Assembly: GCA_037176905.1 (NCBI GenBank)
Contig: JBBBWG010023779.1
Span: forward strand, 16,266 to 55,925
Direction: 5' to 3'
DNA from: Azolla pinnata
Taxonomy: Eukaryota; Streptophyta; Polypodiopsida; Salviniales; Salviniaceae
Length of the DNA stretch: 39,660 nt
Shown: in pieces, positions 23,401 to 36,600 of the stretch
Position numbering within the stretch: position 1 is the stretch's first letter
Layout: each line of letters begins with the position of its first letter
The notes under the pieces: model-generated
The model's database searches: none
Seen by the model: the letters and a program-made list of their open reading frames with translations, nothing else
Told to the model about the DNA's origin: nothing
Program-made: the position numbers and the translations under genes

Positions 23401-26400
23401 TAAAATAGTGTAGCAATCTGGAACAAGAAAACGAGTGGTGTTGGAACTGTGCTAACAAGAAAATTTAAGAGAATTCAGAGTGGAAGACTATGGATGAATG
23501 GGAACTGTTAGTCGTTTATTTAAATTTCAAATGTCACCCCTCCATATGTTGTAGATGTTAAAATTGATTGCTGTAACATGGTAGTGGTTATTGAAGCACT
23601 TTCTTTGACAGAAAAACAGGACAATTTGCTGCTGATTAATGCAGTTATTTCTTTTGATTCGGACTCTGTAGTGAAGGTATCTGCATTGGCATGGAATAAT
23701 TTGTTTTCTACGTTATCACTGACCTTTTATCTCTCATATGCTTTTTCCCCTCAGAACCTTCTATTTTGTATTCATCCAGGTTCTGGCATCTGGGACTAGT
23801 AAAGCCTTGGTAGAAACAGGCACCGTACTTGCAGGTACACAAATCCGTTGAAATGGGGATGAACTTAGCTTGAAAGCATTTTCTGAAGGATATTTTGTAA
23901 GATTATAATTGCAAATACAGTCTTGTTTTCTTTCCCATAAATGTTTTGTAGGATAGTTTAGGCGAGCTGATATGTGAAAGAAATTTTGAATCTTTGGCTC
24001 AGTACCCAATGAGTTGGTTAATTGTTTATTTTTTCCTTATAGCTTTTCATACAGAAGATTGAGAAGTATAGGAAAAAGGAAAGATTATATTTCACGATCC
24101 AGAGCTAGCGAATGTGGAGATATTGATTTGATGTTTTATTGAAATGCTTAGCATTCTGAACCATTCAGATCTAAGGCCATTGTCAAGAATGGGCGTGGCT
24201 AGGGCATGCTATCTTAGCACAAATTTCTTTGGCTTTGTCTTGTGCCAGCTCACATAGTATTAATAAACTTTTCTATTGTTTTGAACATGCATGTTTTTTA
24301 CATTGAAAGCTATAAACCAGTGACGTTTTTTGCTTTTCTTACTAGCTATATGCAAAGATTTTGTCCAAATTGAGGGGGATGTAACTGCAGCCAGGTATTT
24401 TTATTTTCTTTTGAGGGTTTATGTGAGTAATGTTTTAGTGCTTATTTTTGGCATCAGAATATGATAACATCGATCATAGCGCATACATGCCATAACTTTG
24501 GGCAAACAAACTTAAACTTATTCCACGTCGAAAAAACTTATTTCCAATATTGTTTTCGAAAATTTCCCTGAATCCCATTTACCATGCAGCAAAGTCTGGA
24601 TGGTTGAAAAGCTCTTAGTGGCTGTACACATTACTGCTGCTGCAGAAGCCATGGTACTAGGGGCAACAGCTGGCATAAACACCTGGGATCTTTATGAGAT
24701 TATAACAAATGCGGCAGGCAGCTCACGGTATGTGAACACTATACATACTGTAAAGCTTTAAGTGATTTGCATATACTTTAAAAACTATTTTTGGACTGAA
24801 AATGTAAGATCTCTGCCTTTGGAATATCCCTCACGTAAGCTAATGTGATTAGAGGTAGGTATAAAAAATGCTGGCGTTCAGTAATTCTATCTCATCCATC
24901 CACAGTTCTGAAAATGTGTACCACGATGCCCCATATTTCCTTATCGTTTTTGCAAGCATTTACATATGACTCTCCGTATAGCCCAGTAAAATTCACATAT
25001 TCCCATCTTGTAAAGATCTAGATTCACCAAGCTTCTGATAGTTTTCACATTATGTGCAATACGTATATCTTAAACATGTAGATGGGATTATCTCTATATA
25101 TTTGATGCCCAGTTACACTCTTCTCAGTTTTCCACCTCCACCACGCAGCATCACTAAAGACATAAGGTGTGTTTTATCTATGCATGCAAGTGAACTCAAA
25201 ACTCTTTGCCAAACCCCCTGTGCACAACAATCCCACAATGCATATCTTTGGGATCCATTTTCTCGGCTGCATCTTATGCATACTGTACCTTCAGATAACT
25301 GGAATTTTTTCCTGCAATAAAGCATAACAATGGCCATTTGAAAGCTGCAAATTTTCCTGGCAGTTTGGTTTCCCACAGCTTGGGCCTAAAATCACTCAAT
25401 AATCCCTTTATAATTAGCAAAAGTTTATCCTCTTTGGTTGTTTTCTGATGATCTTGGATCCTCCTGCTTATATTTCTTTCAAATCTAGTGTCCCTGAATT
25501 TCAAATAATACAATTTCTCCTCCTTTCAACAAAGTTTGAGCCCCTAACGTTATCCCAATATTTTTGAGTGCTCCGTTCCATTTATTAATTGCATCGTGAG
25601 TTCTTCTCTGACTTGAAACACATGTACTTGTTGCTTCATTAGAAGGGCATCTCGTATACTTTTACTCTTTGTTTTTCCCGTGTTCGTATGATGTAACAAA
25701 GCCATTCTACTCCAAGCTAAGCCTTTTTTCTCCTATGATATGATCCTGTGAGCTTGCAAACCTTGGATTCCATAGAATTGATTTTATGGGAATTCTTCAT
25801 TGGGTATCATCTCCTTCAGCAATGCACTATGAGCAGTTTTTCTGACCTAAATATGCCTACTGTGATGGAAGAATTGTTGATTTCTTGTATAACTATTTTT
25901 CCCTGTTACAACAAAAATACATCTCACTGATGGCTCCCATGGTCTCAGGCTGATGCCGCCTACAATGATTTATCTAGCAGCATTTGGTAGGAAACTATGT
26001 GATTAGTAAATTTACAACATTTGGTAGGAAACTATGAACTACAAATTTATCTAACAGAGCTGACATTAATCGATTAGGCCCAAAGGCCATTGATTCTTGG
26101 CATATTAGTTGTTTTCTGAGGTCTTCACCAAGGTACCATCCGTATGAATCTTTGCACAAATAGGCAGATGCGAAAATATTTGGACATCCTTGGGTAATGA
26201 TAATCTGACTTGGCAACTCAGCGCTTAACTATTGGTAGATACCTAAATTCAGAGTACGGGCATGCTATTTCAAATAGCTTTAGATCTATTTTAAGTGCAT
26301 TTATTAGCAGATTTTTTAAGAAAAAGACTTCCACGTGGTAATTTGTTAGCAGATTTATGTTTGCAAAAGGGACAATCAATGAGGATCTAAAGTTCCCCCA

Positions 26401-27683
26401 TTCCAATTGGTATTAACACACGATAGTTATTAGATATGTCTGTTGAAAAGAAAAAGTCAGATGCCTCCAAAATTTGGCTGGGATGCTTTCAATCTGATAA
26501 AATGGGTGGATCTGGATATTTAAACTTTACCACTGATTAGTAAATTTTACTTAATGTTTGGAACTTTATCTGACACCTTTCATTAATTATAGAATAGAGA
26601 ACCTTCTCGAGAAAAATGGTTGTCTATTGCTTCTGGAAGCAGGCAAACAAATTATGACCATGAAATGAAATGAAATGATCGTAGGCATTATTTTCTTGCG
26701 GTTATCCAACAGTTGTATTAAAAAAACGCTTGTTTTCCTCTGTAGCATGTTCGTCGATCGTGTGCCGCACATGTTGGTAGATGATTATGAAAAGTCAGAT
26801 TCAACGGTTCAGAAATTTGCTGACGGCTTGGTAAAGTTTGCTGTCCAATTTTGATGCTGTGTTCCTTTTCTCTGTTAATAACTTTAGTTAGAATGGTCCT
26901 TTTATTGACCTTAGAAATATGAACTATTGTAGGATTTACGATAATGCTTTCCTTTAATGTCGTGGTGTGAATGCTAAAGAAAACAAAGGTGTTTTATAAT
27001 ATTATTTCCTAGTAGAGACTCGTTCCAATAGGAAATACCAGGAATCAATCATACTTCATAGAAAACTGAGGGGTCTGATATTTTGACATGACGTAAGAAT
27101 GATATACATTCGATAAATCCACCTTACAATATTTTTGTATACCTTGATATGATGTAAGAAATTACTAATGTGATACATATTTCGGAATGGTGTACGAAAT
27201 CACTGATATGATATATATTTTGAAATGATATAAGAATGATCTACATGAATAAAATCTACTGCAGTATCTGTACCAAAGGAGCCTCAGGTGACTCCCAACG
27301 TCAAGTAGTGCAATTGACGTGGCTTTTCATATTTGAACAAAATTTTCATTGTAGATGAGATTAGAATATTGACATAAAGTTCTGAGTTATTTTATTATTC
27401 TTTCTAGAACACTTGACTATACTGGATTTTTTCCGTATGAATAAAAACATGAAATGCTTCTGCTGTTATTATCCATCAGACTCTATTGCTAGAAGAAGCA
27501 CGAACTCTTCTGTTCCCTTTGCCACTCACTGCAATAGCAAACCAATATTTTCATATGGGTAAGAATCTTTTTGGAAAGTTGTTGTTCCAGAATGTTATGA
27601 TATACTTTCTGATTCTTGTTTTCTTCTCGAATGAAGCATATTCATCTGGATATGGGAACTTCTCTGATGCAGCTATAGTCAAG
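20420..27683 (+). other. domain 1: degenerate beta-hydroxyacid dehydrogenase module (exons 1-11)
   Basis: Residues 1-316. Recognisable by intron pattern and by the helical C-terminal part (AEAMVLGATAGINTWDLYEI, residues near 214-234). The Rossmann motif that reads GFIGLGAMG in domain 2 is here GLVTSDPNG, so the second and third glycine positions are lost. DAPVSGG is replaced by NAVISFD. The residue aligned with the catalytic lysine is W203. Probably a non-catalytic, structural module. Exon 9 (RMFVDRVPHML) and exon 10 (LLLEEARTLLFPLPL) are conserved. Confidence 0.85.
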
Positions 27684-30600
27684 GTGATTTGATTTGTATA
27701 TGTATCCAAAATGAAATGGAACCGTTCATCATAGCAATCTAACACATTAATTTTTTCAAAAGTACACACGTATGAGATCACAGCAGAATTAGAATAGTGG
27801 AAGAAATATTTGCTCACAATATTTTATAAAATAGAAAGCAGCTAACGCATTGAGTATCAACATTATTTTTTGACTATTTAAGAATGCTTTTTGTTGTAAG
27901 ATATGGGAAAAAGCTTCCAACGTCAAAATTATTGGAGCTGCAAAGAATGATCAGGACACCTTTGCTCAAAAGGTAGAAAATATAACGAAAGAAGCTCCAT
28001 CAGTTCAAAATGTTGGATTCATTGGACTTGGTGCGATGGGATTTGGCATGGCATCAACATTACTGCAGGAGAAATTCACAGTTTGTGGATTTGATGTAAG
28101 GCAGATGATTAAGTGATTGATATTTCTACATATGAATTATAACTCATATGAAATGATCTTACAAAGAGTGATTTGGCTATGAAAAGGAGATTTCTTCTCT
28201 TTCTGATTTATAACGAACAAGCAGCCAATAATTTCTTTTAAGGTAGTATTATTGAATGCAAGTAGAAGAATGAGTTCTTTTCAAGCTTGGGGGCTTCGTC
28301 ACGTCTTCCTTGCTTTCCACCTCAGTATTCTTGCTTGGAAATTGAAATAATGCACAAAATAAATCCCTTTGGGTAGCGTCACCATTGTAGATGCTGTGTT
28401 TTTTACTTGCCTATGGGCGGCATCACCATTTTGATTGATTAATGTGCTGATAATATGCATACCCTTGTTCATAATAAGAGCAAACTATTTATGTTTCTGC
28501 TTTTTTTTCCGTGAATGATCTCAGCCTAAATCCTTCAGCATGCCACAGGTTTATGAACCAACATTGGAAAGATTCAGGAAACTTGGAGGACTAACAGGAA
28601 ATTCTGTTGCAGAAGCTGTAAGAGGTAATATTATCACAGGAGTAATATATAGAAGAAATGTAAAGATTCTTAATATCCATTCAAATTCACCAAATTTTTA
28701 AAATTGGTGATGTAAATCATCACCTTCTACGAGGAAGAAAAAAAGACAGAAAGTTATACTAACATCTTTTTTAGAGGCCAAAATTACCTATAAGACTGAA
28801 CAAGAAACCATATCTACAAGTGTTTCTATGTTGCAAAAGAAAATAAAATAAAATAGATATAACTACATTATTTCACAAAAAAAGCACAAAATAAAACAGA
28901 TATAACTACATTATTTCACAAAAAAAGCACAAAATAAAACAGATATAACTACATATGGGATCCTAGCAAGTCTAGATATCTAAGAACACAAGATCATGCG
29001 CCTAGATCCACTGAAGCTTTTGTCTTGGGAAAATCTCTAATATAGGCCACTCTAAGATGGGAAGATCTCCGAAAAGTAGTCGGTGCTTTGTATGATGGCC
29101 TTTATTTGTTGATGACGTGGATGATGAGGCCTTGGTCCCATTAGTCGCGGCCTACATGCCCGACACATTCTGATTGCTTAATCAATGCTGGCCTCCTTTG
29201 ATTGTCCTCATGGAGCCCTACTAATATATTGGTTGAATTGTAGGCTCAAGCCAGGTTTCATGATTGGCTGTTGCATGTTATAATTGGACAGCTGATAAAA
29301 ATAATGTGTCATTTGTTGAACCAGGTTCTTAGAAACAGTATCTTGCAGTCTGTAGAATGATATATCTGTCAGAGAAATGCCTCATTTGTGAGGACTACAT
29401 CAATTAAAGTCAAGCTATGAGATGATTGTATCTGAATCTCAGTTTTATTGACCTCAGATATTGTTAATTTTTAGTCTCTGAAGTTGTTGTTGTGATGGTT
29501 GCAACCGAAGCTCAGGCAGAGAGAGTATTGTTTGGAGAGAAAGGTGCTGTTTCAGGTGATGATAACTTTTTCTCCATTCCTGCATTCTCAAAACTAATGT
29601 CTACTCTTCATACTGACTTGTTCCGGTGTTGATCTAGCTGTTCCAAATGGTTGCACTATTGTACTGTGCTCGACAGTGTCTCCAGTTTATGTTGCAAAGC
29701 TTGAACAGCGCCTCAGAGGTAGAGCTTTTGGATTTCACTATTGATTCATTTTTGTAATTTACTAATATTTTGTGCTTTTGGACTTTTTTTCCTGCAACAT
29801 GTAGAAAATCTCTATCTTTCTTGAATATTTGAATTATTTCGTGATTGGGACTGCTTAGAAAGCATCGGATTGAGAAAGACAGTGCCCACTTGTGCTGCCA
29901 CTAAATTAATGCGAGGCCTTTTTTCTCTCAACTTCTAAATATCAATGAGAAATTTGAAGTCAACATGGTATTGTGTCTTAAAGACCATGCTTAAAATTAA
30001 GAACGCATGTTTCTGCACACCATAAAAAATGAATATTCACGCTTAATGCTGGTTTATAATGGTCTTTGCTTCTCAGAAGTTATGCCTGTGTGTTGGTTTC
30101 TCTTAGCAGAAAAAACAAACTCTTATTTAGATATCCAGAAAGTTTTGGACAGTCTCAAATTTATCTCTTTGATGAAACCGTCAAATGTTGGATTTATCAT
30201 CTGAGTTTTCTTATTAGAATAAATTCTATGCCATGCATTGTAAGTGTTTGATCTGATCTCACAGGCAATTTCAGATAATGAATTTAGTGTTGTTATTATT
30301 TTCTGATTTTGTTGTTAATGTCTTGCAGCTGAAGGTAGAGATCTTCACCTAGTAGACGCCCCTGTTTCAGGAGGAGTTGTGAAGGCAGCAAATGGAAGCC
30401 TTACAGTATGGCGGCCTTTTCTTCCATGTCAAACATAGCATTACATTAATATTCAAGTCATGATATCCTTTGAAATTCCAATGCAGATTATGGCGGCAGG
30501 ATCAGAAGAAGCCCTAAAAAGAGCAGGATTGGTTTTGTCAAGTAATATCACAGTTTTCTTTATTGACTCGATGCCATTGATAACTCAATATTTGGATTTA

Positions 30601-33600
30601 CAATGATTTCTGCAAGATATTCTGTGCAGCTTTAAGTGAAACTTTATATATTATTGATGGTGGAGCTGGTAAAGGAAGGTATGATACCCTTACTTTACAC
30701 AACTTGGTGTATGTTCTAGAAAATCTTCTGTTTTATCATCTGAAATGATTGAATCTCTAGTTTACAGAAAAAACTCAACCTGTGGAGGAATTATTTGCAT
30801 TAGACATTAAAAGTTTTAGTTTTTATTGTCATGGAACTTATTAGGTTGCTATAATGCTAGGGACATTTTTTTCTCATGCTTGCAAAACCAGGGGAACCTA
30901 TATTTTACTTTTAGATTTAACTAGTACTGAAACGAATGATAGTCAGAGGGCTTAATGTCTTGCATACAAACCTTCTTCATATGCCACACGTTCTTTCAAG
31001 TTTTATTACATCTTAATAATGTTCCCAGGCGAGCAGAACTAAAAGAACTGTAAAACTGGTAGAATTTACTTCGATGGTAATTTAACTAACAAGCAAAGAA
31101 TGATTTAACGTATTCAACGATTTAAATGATCGAATATGTAATGTGGAAATTTTGTTTTACATGGTTTGAAACGTACATTATTTATATGGAGTAACTTTCA
31201 CTAATGTTCTGATTTAAGAAAACAGTTTAATGTAAAAGAACTCCATGTTTCTCATTCTCAGTGGTGTTAAAGTGGTAAATCAGCTACTAGCTGGAGTCCA
31301 TATAGCAGTTTCTGCTGAAGCTATGGCATTTGGTGCTCGATTAGGGCTAGATACTAAAACACTGTACCAAATCATCCAAAATTCAGAGAGCAGTTCATGG
31401 TATAATTTTTTGGTCTGCTAGAATGTTATTTATCTATCTGGTCCTCTTGAAAGCTTCTGGTATTATTCTGGAAATAATTGCAGGTTTATACTTGTATATT
31501 ATCTGCAGGATGTTTATTAACCGTGTACCACATATGCTCAATGCTGATTATACACCATTGTCTGCTGTCAATATATTTATCAAAGATCTTGTGAGTTCGT
31601 TATCAAAATCAATCTAGAGACCAGAACAAAAAACTATGAAAAACTTAGCAGCGAATGTTTTGCAGGGCATCGTGCTGAGTCAGGGAAAGTCCTGTGGAAC
31701 ATTTATCCATCTTTCAGCTGCAGCTCATCAGCAGTTCCTTTTAGGTAATTCTGCACAGCCTTGGATGTTTACTTTTTCCTAATGCAGTAAATGATATTAA
31801 GAATTTCGATGGTTGTTGATTATTTTCTTGGGTAATTTCAATCTTGTAAAGACATCCTACATTGTAATTACTTTCCACAGATATTTTGCATTTTGTGATT
31901 GTTTTTCTGTTTGTGAAACAATTCTCTAGGTGCTGTTTTGTCCTTTACCCTTGTTCTCCTGATTTTTTTCTTCGCCCAATGTATTTTAGGAGTCAAATCA
32001 AGAGTGTAAGTTCGCTGAATGTCATCAATGAACATGATATTAGCTTTTGGTTCCATATAGACATATTCGACATAAAAAATGAAATATTTTGTTTTCTCTT
32101 TCTTCTTTAATCCAATTTCTATTTTTGTGTATGACTTGTATGTGAGGTCGAATTTCCCCATAAGTAGTTATATTCCCTGAATTATTATTTCGTGTTCTAA
32201 GACGGGTTATTGTAAAACATCAGCTGCTGCTGCTGGCTTTGCATATGAGGATGATTCCGCTGTTGTGAAGGTATGCTATTTACAGTCAAAAAAAGAAATT
32301 TTTATGGGCAATGTGGTGTTTGGTATTGTGCTTAAGTAGCCTTTGATTCTTCTTCTCCATGAAGATCTATGAAAAATTAGCAGGCATCTCTGTAGCAGCT
32401 TTAGATGCAAAACCATCTTCGAAGGCAGACCCTGTTCCTAAGGCATCAAAGGTTTCGAAAACTGAAGTAGCATCCAAAGATCATCTTTTAGGAAGTCTCA
32501 TTCCTGAATGGCCTCAGGATTCAACAAAAGAAATCACTGAGTTGGAAGACAGTGGGAAAGCTAAGGTCCTTGTTGTGCTTGATGATGATCCAACTGGCAC
32601 ACAAACTGTACATGGGGTGACTGTATTAACTGAATGGTAATTGAAGAATATTCATGAATGAAACTGGTCTCTAGACTCTAAAAAGAATGCTAGAGTCATC
32701 TCTGGATTTATTTCCATGATTCTATTCCTAGATATTAAAAATGTTATATGAATTCTTGATAGGGATGTTGACTCAATAAGGGAGGAATTCCAAAAGCAGC
32801 CAGTATGCTTTTTCATATTGACAAATTCTCGAGCGTTAAGTAGTGAGAAGGTAAGCATTGGATGAAGGGCTGGAGTATTGTGTAAACTGTTTTCTCATTG
32901 ATTGCTTTCATACTTTCACAGGCATTTTCTCTCATACAAACAATAGTCACCAATGTGAAAGCAGCTGCTGCCGACACAGGAAGTTCTTACACTATTGTCC
33001 TAAGAGGCGATTCAACTCTTCGTGGACACTTTCCAGAGGTATAATACACATTTCGCGCATAATATGATACAGCAATCTCAGATCTTAGGTAACCAGCCAT
33101 CTCGTTTTATATTCCAGGAACCAGATGCCGTTAAATCGGTTTTAGGTGACACGGATGTGTGGATCATATGTCCATTCTTCCCACAGGGTGGTCGCTTTAC
33201 CATAAATGACATTCATTATGTCGCCGATGAAGACAAGTAAAATACTTTATGATTTACTATTAAGAATTAATGTATTTGCCCAGTTTATCCATATATCTCA
33301 CTAATTTTCTATCTATTTACTCAATTATTTATTAGACTTATACCAGCAGGGGAAACAGAGTTTGCTAAAGACGCTGTGTTTGGATACCAGTCATCAAATC
33401 TCAGAGATGTAATGCCCTCTCCAGAGGTTTTATATACGATGTACATGTATCACATGCCATCAATTACTTGACTATTATGAGTGCAGTGGGTTGAAGAGAA
33501 AACAAAGGGCCGAATTAAAGCATCTGATGTGGGTTCAGTATCAATTGACATGCTACGCAAAGGTGGTCCACTTGCAGTTTGTGAATACCTTAGTAGTTTG

Positions 33601-36600
33601 CCAAAGGTAAATAACTAGCATATGAAAACTATAAAATTGGGGAGGAAATAATGATTGTCGGCGCTTCATCTTATTATGTTGGAGTTTTTATGATGAACAA
33701 GTAGTTTACTAAATTCTGATTGACACTAAGGAGAAAAAATTTCAAAAAGGTCATAAGCAATAGCAAAGTATTTATCTATTTTTATTTTTGGAGGACTCGT
33801 CCAAAAATCCTCTCATTGGGGATTTCTCTCCTCCTAAACATATATATGGACATTGAGGGTAATTGATGAGCCATGCTAGTGGTGAAGCTTCACTGGACAT
33901 GTGCACATTTGGCTCTTTCATGTATTGATTTTCTCTTGGAGAGCACTAGAGCAGATCCGTTTCCCCTTTTTCTGGATTTCAGTGTGACTTGAGTAACCCT
34001 GTAAGTAGATTTGAGTAACCCTGAGTAACCTCTGTATCGACATTGTACATGATAATCAGTGGGAGTAACTCTTTTCTTACAGTAAATGGACACAATGCCA
34101 CTTAATGGCCAATAAACCATGTGCTGAGTAGAACTTCTCAAACGTATAATATAGGTGCAGTGATAATAAGATTAGATATGTTGCGAAACATCCCTTTTTC
34201 GTGGGACTTCAGTAACGTATGACATCGTTTTTGTAATGTTTCTACTGATATTCAGTTGTGCGTATCTTATACCATTGCTAGTATTCTCCCATGCTATATT
34301 TCTTTATAATTGATGACTTATTTTCAGCCAAACTTTATGCCATGCACAGGGTTCTATTTGCATCGTGAATTCAGCCAGTGAAAAAGATATTTCTGTGTTC
34401 TCTTCTGGCATGATTCAGGTATGAATATTTCCTACGTTCAAAAGACTAGTTGTATTTGTGTTGCGGTTTGTAACCATGTTTTGCATGATTTTTCAGGCTG
34501 AACTACAGGGCAAAAGCTTCTTATGTCGCACTGCTGCTACTTTTGTCTCAGCTAGGATCGGAATAAAACATAAGCCTCCAATCACACCAAAGGATTTTGG
34601 GATCTCTAAATCAAATACCGGAGGGCTGATAGTTGTGGGTTCTTATGTTCCAAAGTCTACCAAACAGGTCAAAAGCTTCTCTTTCTGATTCTGATGGCTA
34701 CCATGACTAGTGCTCAGCTTCTGTGGTCATATTGATTAGGTTTTTTTATTCTCCCAGGAAAGTTTGGTTGCAGTTACTATTGCTATGCTTGTCAAGATTT
34801 ATATTACCTTCGTCTATGTTACTTAACCCCTCATATGGAAATGTTTTGTAGTTGTTTAGTTTTCAAATTTGTGTGAAAGTGTGCATTGAAATGGCTGTTT
34901 GTCCTTGAAGGTTGAGGAGTTGAAAGCACGGTGTTCCCATTTTATTCATTCACTTACGGTGTGTTCTCTATATCTCAAATTCTTTATTTGATATCACCAC
35001 ATCAAGTAGCTTCCTGAGATTCGTGTTGGAATCAGGTTCATGTTCCTGTTTTTGCTAGTGGCTCACCTGCAGCATGTGAAGAAGAAATAAAGCAGATTGT
35101 TACTGCAGCCGATGCGCTACTTGCTGCAGGAAAGGATACTGTTATTGTGACTAGTAGGGACCTTGTTACTGGGAAAGGTAAGCAGTTTGTATACCAATGC
35201 ATTGCAATCTCATTTTGTCAATTCCTTTATTCATGTTCTTCTTCTCAACAGATAACTTGGAAAATCTAGCAATAAACAGCAGAGTGAGTTTAGCACTCGT
35301 TGAGATCGTAAAGCGAATAAAAGTACAACCACGGTATTTACTTGCAAAGGTTAGTGTCTATATCATTCAATCTTCATTTACCCATTCTATGTACAGAAAT
35401 GATGGCACAACTTACTCTCATGTGGTAGGGAAATTAGATACTGTCAAGATGAGTGGAAGATGTATTAAATAGATTTTATTATTAACGCCTTTGAAGAGGC
35501 CAAACTGGACAATCATGGGGCCGAAAGAGAGCTTCCATCTTAAATGTGTCTCGTCTTTACCAACAAGCCTAAATAAATATGATAAAATTAATAGAACGTT
35601 CTAAGTACCAAAGAGTCTTCTTGGCAAAACAACTTCTGGCATCAATGAATCTCCAACATATGGGATCCAAGATTTAGTGTTGTATGTGAGATTATATATA
35701 TATATATATACACACATTTTTTCATGTCTTTCAAAATGGCATAAAACTTTAAACAAGAGCTTACATCTTGTTTCATCTCTGAGAGCCACAAACTTCAAAA
35801 TAGGTGTTTCATCTAAAATAAAAAATCAAAGACAGAGACATTGAGATCAGGGACTTATGGGGCACATGCAACACATCTTAAATCATGGGGAGATTTGCCA
35901 AATCAGCAACACATGAAGCTTCATGCTTTAGGGTATTTCCTGTAGAGATTTGAGATGGGGTGCGTTTGATATCGTGGGCAGTAGATTCTTCGTGAGTCAT
36001 TAGGAACTGTGGTTGGGTTTGATACCCTGCAAGTTTGATTAATCATGCATCATATGTAAGCTTCTTGAATGTTAGACTCTCTAAGCTAGAAAGCAAGGTA
36101 TTTTTCCGTCTCTAAAAGACTGTAATTGCGTAGATCGCAACTGTTGATGCATACTCATCAGCACGAATAACACCGGAGAGAACGGATCATTGAGCATTAG
36201 ACATATCCAGGTTGAAATACTTCTGCTTGCTTTTTTGGCCAGGGTGGAATAACCTCTTCAGACTTAGCAACAAAAGCAATGGGTGCACGTCGTGCTGAAG
36301 TGTTTGGACAAGCATTACCTGGTATACCTATTTGGAAGCTTGGTGCAGGAAGTAGACATCCTGGGATACCATATATTGTGTTTCCAGGTGAGCCTATGTT
36401 CAATGGTTTAGACTCCTTTTACAACAAAGCTAAGAACTTGAACGAACCATAGTTTGTAGAGTTGCTATAGCATACGAGCCTTGTGTTTGCAACCAAGAAT
36501 TGAGATATGAAATAACTTTCAAATGTACATTCATACAATATGGAACCCCATGAACTCATTCCTGCTTGTGAATTTCATCACAAATTTTACTGCCAGGAAA

